A stretch of 64,000 nt of DNA from positions 1,164,001-1,228,000 of the forward strand of contig CP069393.1 in assembly GCA_016887505.1 (NCBI GenBank), given 5' to 3'. The position numbers and the translations under genes are program-made. Positions within the stretch are counted from its first letter, which is position 1; each line of letters opens with the position of its first letter. The DNA comes from Clostridia bacterium (GTDB taxonomy: Bacteria > Bacillota > TC1 > UBA5767). The notes under the pieces were generated by a model, which was not told where the DNA came from, made no database searches, and saw only the letters and a program-made list of their open reading frames with translations. Positions 35,035-43,511 of the stretch are shown one piece after another.

Positions 35035-35800
35035 AACTAAGTTCGGTATTATTGGAGGGAGCGGAACCTATGGCTTCGAGGAATACAAAACAGATGAATA
35101 TTCCATCGAAACGCCCTATGGCCGCATCATCATTGAAATGATTCATTATCAAGATATTGAGGTTGCTTTTGCAACTAGACATGGTCGAAAAATTAAATAC
35201 CCGCCCCACCAGACGAACTACAGAGGAAACATTGAAGCACTGGACTCACTCGGTGTTGAATACCTGCTCGCCACCAGTTCAGTAACCTCAGTTAATCCTG
35301 CGTTGAAGCCTGGAGAAATGGTGCTTCTTGAAGATTTCGTAGACTTTACCAAATCTCGCTTCTACACCTTCCACCAGGACGGAGAAGCCATCGGGAATGT
35401 TGAAATGGATGATCCCTATTGTCATCATTTAAGAAAGCAATTAAAAGCTCAAGCTATAAATGAGGACCTTACGCTCACCAAAGAAGTAGTCTACGCCGCC
35501 ACGGAAGGCCCACGTAAAGAAACTAGGGCGGAAGCTTTTTTCTACCGTAAAATGGGATGGGATGTAGTCGGTATGACTAGCGTGCCAGAAGTTATCCTGG
35601 CCAAGGAAAAAGGAATGTGCTATGCCAGTGTGGGATTGGTAACCATGTATAGTACTGCTCTCAAAGAAGATTTCAGTATTAGTTTCGATGAAATGGATGA
35701 ATCCCGCAAACAAATCATCAAGCTTTTTTTACACACTTTCAAAGATCAAGAGATGTGCCATGCAGAATGTTCCTGCTGTAGTGCACTTAGCCTGCCCTAA
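34994..35800 (+). CDS. 5'-methylthioadenosine/methylthioinosine phosphorylase family protein
   Basis: This is a purine-nucleoside-phosphorylase-type enzyme of 268 residues. It has the N-terminal phosphate loop FGIIGGSGTYGFEE, the second loop RHGRKIKYPPHQTNYRGNIEAL and the substrate segment TEGPRKETRAEAFFYRKMGWDVVGMTSVPE. It would cleave 5'-methylthioadenosine or the inosine analogue to a purine base and methylthioribose 1-phosphate, a methionine salvage step. The last residues are Cys-rich (CHAECSCCSAL), which is unusual for the fold's active site and might bind metal. The start lies inside the CorC-like gene (41-nt overlap) after AGGGAG. A basic N-terminal extension (KKKLNRQTKKPNK) precedes the fold. 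Confidence 0.88.
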   Translation: MKKKLNRQTKKPNKTKFGIIGGSGTYGFEEYKTDEYSIETPYGRIIIEMIHYQDIEVAFATRHGRKIKYPPHQTNYRGNIEALDSLGVEYLLATSSVTSVNPALKPGEMVLLEDFVDFTKSRFYTFHQDGEAIGNVEMDDPYCHHLRKQLKAQAINEDLTLTKEVVYAATEGPRKETRAEAFFYRKMGWDVVGMTSVPEVILAKEKGMCYASVGLVTMYSTALKEDFSISFDEMDESRKQIIKLFLHTFKDQEMCHAECSCCSALSLP

Positions 35801-35828
35801 AGAGCAGCAGCTGCATATTGCATCAACG

Positions 35829-35881
35829 AAAAAAAGAGTGCTTTCTGCTGTAATCCCAGCAGAAAGCACTCCTATTTTTTT
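35829..35881. terminator. Strong bidirectional terminator
   Basis: A perfect 15-bp stem (GAGTGCTTTCTGCTG / CAGCAGAAAGCACTC) with a 6-nt loop is flanked by A7 on one side and T7 on the other. It separates two convergent genes. Confidence 0.92.
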
Positions 35882-35883
35882 AC

Positions 35884-37764
35884 CTACCAAATGGAACCGC
35901 AAGGGATCAGTTTGTTATAGTCTTCGACAGACGCATTATCCATAAAGGCATCAATAATTTGTCTACCTAGCGGGTCTAAATCAGGTGTATTGAATTTTTC
36001 CAATTCCTGTCTAAAGAAATCCACTAACATTTGCGCTCCAATATTATATGCTTCTTCACCAACTTCAGGTTGCAACCTTACATCTAGAAGCTCGCGGGGT
36101 AATTTTTTACCATCCAATTTCATTCTAGTAAGATTGTAGCCCAAGATAGCCGTATTATTGGCCTTCAGCTCATCACTCTTAAACTTGGCACTTCCACGTC
36201 TTGCCATATATTCCCGAGCCACCCATTCAGAAGTAAATCCTACCTTATAGGCTCCAATATTTTGGTTTGGAATCAATACATAACGGGTTTCTGGCGTGGC
36301 CACTATCTGTCTCAAAAGAATATTCGCTTGATCAACCATTCTGCCTGTAGCAAACGGCCAATATGAACCAACACCCTCACTACTCATGCCTTCAGTCGTC
36401 GTAATGGACGGGTTGTTATGGCCTCGCGGAGCAACCAGTCTCCATAGCCAAGCAATGCTTGGTGAAAGCACATGCATCAGACCAATTACAGCATAATTGG
36501 GTGATTTTTTACTCGTCGGCGGTGTACGCACACCAAAACTTCTAAGGTCCACCTCAACCTTTTCATTGGGTGTAGTAGGGAAAAATCTTCTTGGCACCAC
36601 AACCCTAGGATTGGGACATGGTTTTCCAGGTGCATCCATCTTGTGCTCCCATATTAGTGCTGTTGAATTGGGAGAGGCATCAATATTATAGAATACCATC
36701 GGTCCTTGGGGATGAATGGTTAGTTCTTCTAATTGTCTTTCCGAACCATAGTGGGTAATATGGTCTACCCGTAAAAACCAGCCGTTTTCCGCATCCGTGA
36801 TGACCATTTTTCGCCCATTTTGAAATTGGGGAGGTGCCATGGCCATATCATCAGCCACAGGCTCTAGGTCTGAGTTTTCTGCCAATTCTAAAAAGAACTC
36901 TTCTTGCGTCACTGTATTGACGCCAAGCTTAATCCGACCATCCGGTTGACGGTGAACTTGTTCTAGCATCTCGGATTTTCCGCCACCACTTGCACCCTCG
37001 TGCATAATTGTAAAAATATTCTCGTATGGTGTGGTCACTTTAACTGCTGACGTATGTAAGGTAGCCCAGTTATCCTTTTCTCCCTTGGTCAAGAGAACAC
37101 TGTAAGCGCCCTTTTTAGCACTGGGGCCTGGATACAGGTTATAGGCAAATATTTCATGGATTGTTTTACCGCGGCGATGTACCACCAACTGCTTAGAACC
37201 ACAATGAGTGTGTCTAAATGGTGGTGCGACATACATGACAGCCTCAGGCGTAAATCCCTCAGGAATTTCCCCACTAGGAATAAAATACTGTAGGTCACCT
37301 AACGAAGTTGCAAAAAACGCTGCATTGGCCGGCACTACCACAATAGAAGGATAGCCAATCTCCGGACCGCCAGTCCAGAAAGGCATCATTAGAACCTCTT
37401 TTTGTTCTGCCAACCATTGGATGGTTTCATCACGCATCGGTTCAAATGACTTGCCATAGCGTTCTTCAAACGTTTCCTTATCTGTTGGCAAATCATCTGC
37501 AATGACCATACAGTCAGGATCTCTTCTTCTCATATAAGGGTCTGTGTAATTCACCGCAATGCCGTTTTTGCATTTAGCCACTGTACATTCGACAATCTTA
37601 CCCATATTGGGTATATTGTAATACACCTCATAGTAATCTGCTTTTTTTCTACCCATAGACAACCTAAACAAGTCATCACGGTCCTTGGCAAAAGTAACTT
37701 TGGTTTTTTCCGCGATATACATCAACTCTTCAGGTAAGTTCATTCCGGAAATTATGCTTTCCAT
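35884..37764 (-). CDS. DUF4914 family P-loop protein (PEP-carboxykinase-like)
   Basis: This 626-residue cytoplasmic protein matches, from memory, the DUF4914 family, whose function is unknown. The sequence shows a Walker A-type loop GASGGGKS at 257-264 in the context EGASGGGKSEMLEQVH, and later segments such as VVPRRFFPTTPNEKVEVDLRS and TGRMVDQANILLRQ. The loop and its position near the middle recall ATP-dependent PEP carboxykinase and HPr kinase. A nucleotide-dependent kinase or carboxykinase role is an inference only. The start at 37764 follows GGAGG by 7 nt. It is a single gene between dinB and a strong terminator. Confidence 0.8.
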   Translation of the reverse strand: MESIISGMNLPEELMYIAEKTKVTFAKDRDDLFRLSMGRKKADYYEVYYNIPNMGKIVECTVAKCKNGIAVNYTDPYMRRRDPDCMVIADDLPTDKETFEERYGKSFEPMRDETIQWLAEQKEVLMMPFWTGGPEIGYPSIVVVPANAAFFATSLGDLQYFIPSGEIPEGFTPEAVMYVAPPFRHTHCGSKQLVVHRRGKTIHEIFAYNLYPGPSAKKGAYSVLLTKGEKDNWATLHTSAVKVTTPYENIFTIMHEGASGGGKSEMLEQVHRQPDGRIKLGVNTVTQEEFFLELAENSDLEPVADDMAMAPPQFQNGRKMVITDAENGWFLRVDHITHYGSERQLEELTIHPQGPMVFYNIDASPNSTALIWEHKMDAPGKPCPNPRVVVPRRFFPTTPNEKVEVDLRSFGVRTPPTSKKSPNYAVIGLMHVLSPSIAWLWRLVAPRGHNNPSITTTEGMSSEGVGSYWPFATGRMVDQANILLRQIVATPETRYVLIPNQNIGAYKVGFTSEWVAREYMARRGSAKFKSDELKANNTAILGYNLTRMKLDGKKLPRELLDVRLQPEVGEEAYNIGAQMLVDFFRQELEKFNTPDLDPLGRQIIDAFMDNASVEDYNKLIPCGSIW

Positions 37765-37869
37765 CTCTTTACCTCCTCTATATATAAATTCATTACTTAT
37801 TCTTTTCAAGGGTTAATTACCCTAGACTAGTATTTTATCTGTTTTACATAATAAAATCAAGAAAACTCC

Positions 37870-39063
37870 TCATTCTGGATATTGTCTTCCTCGCTTAATA
37901 CTATTCTGTCCAAAGCGTTCCTGTAGCTCATCTAATATCCCCTGCAGCTCATCTTCTTTGTCGTCATTAAAAATACTGATTTGCCTGTGTTCCTTTTTCT
38001 CTAGCTTTTCTAACGAAACACCCAACAAACGCACTGGCTCTTTTTGCCACAATTCACGGAGCAGCTCCAAGGCTGTTTGAAAAATTGCTTCCGTAAGGTC
38101 CGTTGGGTTCAACAAAGTACGCGAGTGACTGTTGATTACGAAATTCGTATTCTTAATACTGACGCTGATCCGGCCTGTTACTGCTTTACTTTTTCGCAAG
38201 CGCAAGGCTGTTTTTTCACAAAGTTTGTAGAGCTCTTTCTCCAATTCCTTCCTTGTTGTAAGGTCCATGCTAAAGGTAAGGGAATTACCGATGCTCTTAC
38301 ATTGTTGATATCGTTCTGGGAGAACAAGATCAGACCCCTTCCCCATCGCCTTCTCGATTAGTTCTTTAGCCTGTTTACCCAACAAGCCCGTCAACCATTC
38401 AGCATTCGTTTCAGCAAGGTCACCCACTGTATAGATTGCCAGCTGATTTAAGCGCCTTGCGGTCTTTTCACCTACACCATTCAACTTTCCTACAGCCAGA
38501 GGGTACATCTTTTCCTTTATCTCATGCGGCCATAAAGTAGAGATCCCTCGGGGCTTTTTCAAATCTGCAGCCATTTTTGCTGCAATTCGAGTTTCCCCTA
38601 TACCAACAGAACAGGGTAGGCCCAGTTCCACATCGATTTTCTCTTGTATGAGTCGTGCCGCTTGATATGGAGAGCCAAACAATCGTTTCGTACCAGTCAT
38701 ATCCAAAAAAGCCTCATCTATAGAATTTGGTTCAACTAGCGGTGTGAATTCTCCCAATATTTTACGGATAGACTTAGCATATTTTTGATACAATGCATGG
38801 TCTGGTCGCACTACAATAGCCTCCGGAACCAGTAGTAGTGCTTCATTCAAGGTCATTGCGGTCTTTACCGGACCAATATCCAAACATTCATAGCTCTTAG
38901 CCAGTACAATGCCTTTTCTAGCTTTTGCATCTCCCCCCACGATCACTGGTTTCCCTTTCAGAGTATCATCAAGAGCCTGATGCACGCTTGCAAAATAAGC
39001 ATTCATATCCACTAAAAATATTACTTTCTTCTGCTTGGATTTTGGGGGTTCTGTAACCAACAT
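37870..39063 (-). CDS. dinB: Y-family DNA polymerase IV
   Basis: This translesion polymerase of 397 residues has the family pattern: a palm start VIFLVDMNAYFASVHQ with the first metal Asp, SIDEAFLDMTG with the catalytic Asp-Glu pair, the thumb helix-hairpin-helix (LNGVGEKTARRLNQL), and the little-finger domain. A beta-clamp binding peptide QISIF sits near the C-terminus. It copies damaged DNA in the cytoplasm and is often induced by SOS; I saw no clear LexA box. I prefer ATG 39063, ~10 nt after GGAG; a TTG three codons earlier is too close to it. Confidence 0.93.
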   Translation of the reverse strand: MLVTEPPKSKQKKVIFLVDMNAYFASVHQALDDTLKGKPVIVGGDAKARKGIVLAKSYECLDIGPVKTAMTLNEALLLVPEAIVVRPDHALYQKYAKSIRKILGEFTPLVEPNSIDEAFLDMTGTKRLFGSPYQAARLIQEKIDVELGLPCSVGIGETRIAAKMAADLKKPRGISTLWPHEIKEKMYPLAVGKLNGVGEKTARRLNQLAIYTVGDLAETNAEWLTGLLGKQAKELIEKAMGKGSDLVLPERYQQCKSIGNSLTFSMDLTTRKELEKELYKLCEKTALRLRKSKAVTGRISVSIKNTNFVINSHSRTLLNPTDLTEAIFQTALELLRELWQKEPVRLLGVSLEKLEKKEHRQISIFNDDKEDELQGILDELQERFGQNSIKRGRQYPE

Positions 39064-39105
39064 CTGAGGCAATCTCCTATCTGATTCTTACCTCCCTATT
39101 ATAGC

Positions 39106-39126
39106 AAAAAAAGCGCCCGAAGGCGC
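39106..39126 (-). terminator. Intrinsic terminator of the surface-protein pair
   Basis: GCGCC/GGCGC stem with a TTCG tetraloop on the minus strand, followed by T7. It lies just past the stop at 39131. Confidence 0.88.
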
Positions 39127-39130
39127 CATA

Positions 39131-41530
39131 TTACGGAAAACGTTTTTCTAAATCTCCATATGATGAACCATTCAAATCCAACCAGCACAAAGCCCCAGAA
39201 GGTACATTGTTTGTTTTTTTACAACAGCCATACCAAAAAGAAGAAACAGCTGTATTATTGAATTCGGTCTTCCATTGGCTGAGCTTTTTTCCATCACTTT
39301 CAAGCCAAATATCCAATGACACCAACACCTCTCGAATAGGCTTCCTGTCCCGGATTTCCTTCACTCTATCAACAGTCAGCTCCTCTTGAATCGAGGGACT
39401 AAACATGGCATTGGCTGGGATAGAATAGCGAAGAAGCACCGTATGAGTATTTCCCTTCGAATAGTCAATCCAGCGAATCCTGTCTTTTGTATCATCTGTC
39501 GCTACGCGGTACTCAGCACCTGTAACAATCAAATCTAGTGGTTCATAATCGCTTTCTGTGTTGCGATAAAACCGATCCTCTATACACAACTTATCAAAAT
39601 CAGAATGGCAAAACTTGAATTCAGCAATCAGTACGTATCCTGGATGAAAGCCTTGCTTCGCTTCCGTCTGGTAAAAGGGAAACATATCCTGTCGAATTAC
39701 ATATTCCATATTAAGGTTCCAAAAATCCTCTAGTTTCAATCCCCGCCAAAGGATTTCACCAGGCAGTTTTTCCTTGTCTAAAAAAAGTCCCTCCCAACGT
39801 GGATCTGATAGGTACAATACTTTGAAGTCCCCAATTCCTTCAATCCTGATAGGGCCGAACTCTTGGTAGGTATCATTCCCTGCTTTATCGACCAAGTGAA
39901 TAAACAAATAGCATTCACCTAGATCCACTTCATCGAGTGGGACTTCAAAATATAGTTCATGCTTTCGCATTAAATCATCATGCTCTAAAAAGCTCAATTG
40001 ACGCCACTGTCTTACCGTGGCCTCTTTTTCGGTGGAGATGGCATATTCAACCGTCCGTAATCCACTTAAGTTATCATTTGCTTTAAAACGAAGTTCCATA
40101 TTTTCTGTATAAGATAGATTACAGGGAGCATGTGCTAGTTCTATTCCCGATATATTTAATTCGCTTGCGTATGGTGCCGTAAAATCCAATAAATACAGTC
40201 CGTACTCTTCTTCCCTAGTATTTCCTGCCACATCTTCAGAATGAATATTGATTTGGTAGGCGCCTTCCTGGTCCAAGCTGATTTTTTGTGGATAACCATC
40301 ACCAAACCAGATTTCTTCTTGGCTTGCAGCGCCAAACAAACTCAAGTCCTTTATTTGGCAATGTGTCTGGTAAAGACCAGACAGACCAGGAGCTATTTCT
40401 AGCCCAATATCCAACTTTTGGTTATACCACTCCTTATTCTGCGGCATTATCTTGATTTCTGGTGGCGTAAAATCCAGTCGATACATCCCTGAAGTTGCAA
40501 AAATCTCTGGAAATTGTGGTTTAGGCTGTTCTTGTGCCCTATAAAATCCATAATCAGGAACTATATAATAGGTATCATTTAGGCTTCCCCTCACATCCGC
40601 CTGAGATAACAAGTAACCTGCAAACAGGCTATCATAGTCATGAATCTGTCCCGTTAACCTATACCCCGCTGTTTCTTTGTCCAACAGAATTTTTCTACCT
40701 TCCCGCATCAAGAAGGTCTGTTCTGGACTTTCTACAAGTAGTTTATCCGGACTTAGCCAAAACTTACTTTTTCGCCTCCGCTGCTCGCTGAATGTTTGCT
40801 CATCACTTAATTGCCATGGAGAATAACCCATATTCAACATCGTGCGCACATAGGTTCTTTCACTCCATACATACTCGAAATTGTTTTCTTGATAGTTCGC
40901 AAAGGGTTCTTCTCCTTGATAGGATACCTGGACCATTAGGGGTCTATTATACCATCCTCGCACAGCCCCCTCTGCCTCATCACTACTATTGGGGCTAAAA
41001 AGAATATCACCATGGGCGGTTGGCAAGGCAGAGGCTCCACGCACTTCAACTACGAGTGGAACGATGTACCTAAGCCCCAAAATAGGTGGATCCTGCCAAC
41101 TCTGCGTAATATCTTCTGGCGCTACAATAGACTGTAGTCTTGCTCTTACCCGAACGCAAAGTTCTTGATCTTCACTCAAAAAAACATCTAGGACCTCACC
41201 TGTCGGAATGCTTTCTGCATAATATGGATCCTCTGGAGTTAACGACTCCCAAGAAGCATTCTTAATCGTTAACTCCGCTTCTTGAAACGCTGGTGGTAAC
41301 GGGTAAGGAATAATATAGTCCACATATTCGCCGGGTACGCCGAGAACCTGGGCACCCTGCCCTCCTAGTTCCAATGTCCACTCACCCTTTTCATTGCGCC
41401 AGCAGTCAAAACTGCTTCGAATGTGAAAATCTTGTACGAATTGAACATCTGCTGCATCTACGGGAAATGGTACAAAAAGCAATATCAGGATTTGTAGCAG
41501 TGAAAAAACTGCTCTCCATACCTTCTTCAT
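39131..41530 (-). CDS. Secreted protein with Ig-like repeats, unknown function
   Basis: This 799-residue exported protein has a signal peptide (MKKVWRAVFSLLQILILLFVPFP, cleavage after VDA). The mature part is beta-rich. At least two copies of a bacterial Ig-like module are visible by their boundaries: YRLDFTPPEIKIMP ... HSEDVAGNTREEEYG and YLLDFTAPYASELN ... HLVDKAGNDTYQE. I do not recognise the flanking domains. There is no sortase motif or SLH module, so attachment may come from its partner. Its ATG overlaps the stop of the upstream SLH gene (ATGA), meaning translational coupling and probably equimolar production. A terminator follows. Confidence 0.8.
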   Translation of the reverse strand: MKKVWRAVFSLLQILILLFVPFPVDAADVQFVQDFHIRSSFDCWRNEKGEWTLELGGQGAQVLGVPGEYVDYIIPYPLPPAFQEAELTIKNASWESLTPEDPYYAESIPTGEVLDVFLSEDQELCVRVRARLQSIVAPEDITQSWQDPPILGLRYIVPLVVEVRGASALPTAHGDILFSPNSSDEAEGAVRGWYNRPLMVQVSYQGEEPFANYQENNFEYVWSERTYVRTMLNMGYSPWQLSDEQTFSEQRRRKSKFWLSPDKLLVESPEQTFLMREGRKILLDKETAGYRLTGQIHDYDSLFAGYLLSQADVRGSLNDTYYIVPDYGFYRAQEQPKPQFPEIFATSGMYRLDFTPPEIKIMPQNKEWYNQKLDIGLEIAPGLSGLYQTHCQIKDLSLFGAASQEEIWFGDGYPQKISLDQEGAYQINIHSEDVAGNTREEEYGLYLLDFTAPYASELNISGIELAHAPCNLSYTENMELRFKANDNLSGLRTVEYAISTEKEATVRQWRQLSFLEHDDLMRKHELYFEVPLDEVDLGECYLFIHLVDKAGNDTYQEFGPIRIEGIGDFKVLYLSDPRWEGLFLDKEKLPGEILWRGLKLEDFWNLNMEYVIRQDMFPFYQTEAKQGFHPGYVLIAEFKFCHSDFDKLCIEDRFYRNTESDYEPLDLIVTGAEYRVATDDTKDRIRWIDYSKGNTHTVLLRYSIPANAMFSPSIQEELTVDRVKEIRDRKPIREVLVSLDIWLESDGKKLSQWKTEFNNTAVSSFWYGCCKKTNNVPSGALCWLDLNGSSYGDLEKRFP

Positions 41531-42621
41531 GAAGCATCAGCAGGAGTCCAAGGAAGAACCAGCCATTGCCCAAATAGCGGGTCAAATAAAAGGAGGTAGT
41601 CAATATCCTGTCCATCATAAGATGCCCAATCACAATCTTCGAAATGGTACTCTAACTGGCCCTCATCATTCAATGTAAATGAATCGTATTTTGAAACAAG
41701 AGGATAGTAAATTTTCACTCTATCGTCTTGTAAAAGAAAATACTCTTCAAAGTTGCTTCTTCTAAGAAACCGTTCCCCTCCTCCAGAAATAAGATACACA
41801 TCAAAGCCCTTGGGGCAATGCTTGGCGTATTCCATCTCCAATAAAATCCAACGCCTCCCACTTTCACTCGTATACAATACTGGTGCCCTAAGGACACGTA
41901 GCCGACCCAAATCCACAGGATATTTCAAATCAAAAAGAAAGGTGTCTTTTTTCCCTGGCCGGGGAAAAACGGACCAAGCCCACTGGGAGGAGCGCCCAAA
42001 TGCTTCCGGTTCTACCAAGGTGGCAAGATCAATCGTTTCAAGCATATTGATTGCTCTTTCATCTTTATCTACATACAGTGACTGGAAGAATAGACAACAG
42101 GCTTCTGCGTAATTAAGCATCTTTTGGGGCCTGAACGTTCCATCTGGATAGCCCTGAATTTGATGCTCTTTGCTGAAATAATCTACTAGTAGCTGGTTTT
42201 CTTCTGATAACATTTCGCAGTCGCTGTATCCTATTTTTTCGTTTAGTGCTTCCGGAAGCAGAGGATCTTTGACCCTTGCTATGGCCTGTAGGGCTTCCAT
42301 TCTGCTGATGGTGTCTTCACTTTTTTTCTCTTTCAAAATCCAATCGTCTATATATTTTCGTTTTTTTTGTTCCGCCAAATCTTGGGCCATACCATTACGA
42401 AGATCCCTACTATAAGCAGATAGCATCTTAAAAAAAGACCCGCGTGGAATATCTTCTGATTCTGAAATGCTTGTTTCATCAGTCAAATAGCCAATTCGCT
42501 GCATTTCCTGTACATACGGTTGTGACCAGTTTCCTGCAGCATAGGCCGGAGCAAACATCGGTATAACGAACAGGAAGATAGCTGTGGCGATAGGTATCGG
42601 TAACCATTTGTTTTTTTGCAT
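41527..42621 (-). CDS. Exported SLH-domain protein, partner of the Ig-like protein
   Basis: This 364-residue protein has a signal peptide (MQKNKWLPIPIATAIFLFVIP, then AYAAGNW). The first half has degenerate SLH-like modules; the clearest is IQGYPDGTFRPQKMLNYAEA at about residue 155. The second half has no recognised domain. It is likely held to cell-wall polymer and may present the coupled 799-residue protein. The start codon lies directly after a U-tract of a hairpin that also contains its GGAGG ribosome site. The gene pair is transcribed behind the hydrolase and the cysteine desulfurase-like genes. Confidence 0.82.
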   Translation of the reverse strand: MQKNKWLPIPIATAIFLFVIPMFAPAYAAGNWSQPYVQEMQRIGYLTDETSISESEDIPRGSFFKMLSAYSRDLRNGMAQDLAEQKKRKYIDDWILKEKKSEDTISRMEALQAIARVKDPLLPEALNEKIGYSDCEMLSEENQLLVDYFSKEHQIQGYPDGTFRPQKMLNYAEACCLFFQSLYVDKDERAINMLETIDLATLVEPEAFGRSSQWAWSVFPRPGKKDTFLFDLKYPVDLGRLRVLRAPVLYTSESGRRWILLEMEYAKHCPKGFDVYLISGGGERFLRRSNFEEYFLLQDDRVKIYYPLVSKYDSFTLNDEGQLEYHFEDCDWASYDGQDIDYLLLFDPLFGQWLVLPWTPADAS

Positions 42622-42662
42622 AAAAAAACACCTCCTGTATGCCTATTCTACACAGGAAGTGT
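42622..42662 (-). terminator. Terminator-like hairpin whose 3' arm is the next gene's ribosome site
   Basis: On the minus strand an 11-bp stem (ACACTTCCTGT with ACAGGAGGTGT, one G-U pair) has a 13-nt loop and is followed by T7 and then the ATG of the SLH gene at 42621. The 3' arm contains GGAGGTG, the only ribosome site. The structure should both terminate the hydrolase transcript and hide the ribosome site. Confidence 0.7.
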
Positions 42663-42683
42663 AATCCTTCATCCATTGGTCTT

Positions 42684-43511
42684 TTAGCGTTGTTTCATCG
42701 TTTCTGTGGCGCTTTCCATCCACTGTAGTATCTGTGAACAGAAATCTTCTTTGGTCGCACCTCTATGCAAGGTATGCTCACCTGTATCGTAACTGATGAG
42801 TCTCCCTCCATTTCGTTCAATATAGTCCGCCGTTCCTCTATAGTCCGTTAATGGATCCCTTCGGTCATGAATGGCCAATAAAGGCAATCCCATTCCTCCG
42901 GACGCTTGATTCAACTTGCTAGCACTTTTTTCTAGCATATGCATCAGTCTCAGGCTAACTAGCTTGTGGTTATACGGGTCTTTTCGACTATTCGAAATTT
43001 CAGGTTTCTTCCCTTTTTCGATGCGCCTTATATCCATTTTTAATTGGTACTTGGGAAAGATTTGGTGCAAAAACAGAATATATTTACCTGGTTTTCCTTT
43101 TTGGTTACTGTTACGAATATATGGGCTGGATGCAATCATTCCATCCGCTTGAATTAACCCTGCATGCACCGCGTGTAGCAGAATATTTCCACCCATACTG
43201 TGCCCCATTAAAAAGACGGGACAGTCATCCTTCGCCAAATCCTTGGTTGCCTTCAAACCAGCCTGAAGGTCTTGTTCAAGCTCCAACATACTGTTTGCAT
43301 GGCCTCTAGTTCCTTCTGACTTACCAAATCCTCTCCAGTCTAAACCAGCAACAGAGACTCCTTGCGCATTCAGGCATTTTGCCAATGAAATATATTTTCT
43401 TCCGTATTCACCCAAACCGTGTAAAATGAGCAGCATGGCCCTCTCCGGTTCTGCCTTCCAATAATGAAGTGCCAGTCTTGTGCCATCTGCAGATGTGATG
43501 CCCTTCTCCAT
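42684..43511 (-). CDS. Alpha/beta hydrolase (monoacylglycerol lipase-like)
   Basis: This is a cytoplasmic serine hydrolase of 275 residues of the lysophospholipase/monoglyceride-lipase branch. It shows ILHGLGEYGRKY (oxyanion loop), LDWRGFGKSEGTRGH, the nucleophile elbow GHSMGG with Ser105, an Asp in AIHDRRDPLTDY and the His in TGEHTLHRG. The start comes directly after the stop of the cysteine desulfurase-like gene, so the two are co-transcribed. The reason for that link is unclear. A second hydrolase of this type lies at 60220-61155. Confidence 0.9.
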   Translation of the reverse strand: MEKGITSADGTRLALHYWKAEPERAMLLILHGLGEYGRKYISLAKCLNAQGVSVAGLDWRGFGKSEGTRGHANSMLELEQDLQAGLKATKDLAKDDCPVFLMGHSMGGNILLHAVHAGLIQADGMIASSPYIRNSNQKGKPGKYILFLHQIFPKYQLKMDIRRIEKGKKPEISNSRKDPYNHKLVSLRLMHMLEKSASKLNQASGGMGLPLLAIHDRRDPLTDYRGTADYIERNGGRLISYDTGEHTLHRGATKEDFCSQILQWMESATETMKQR

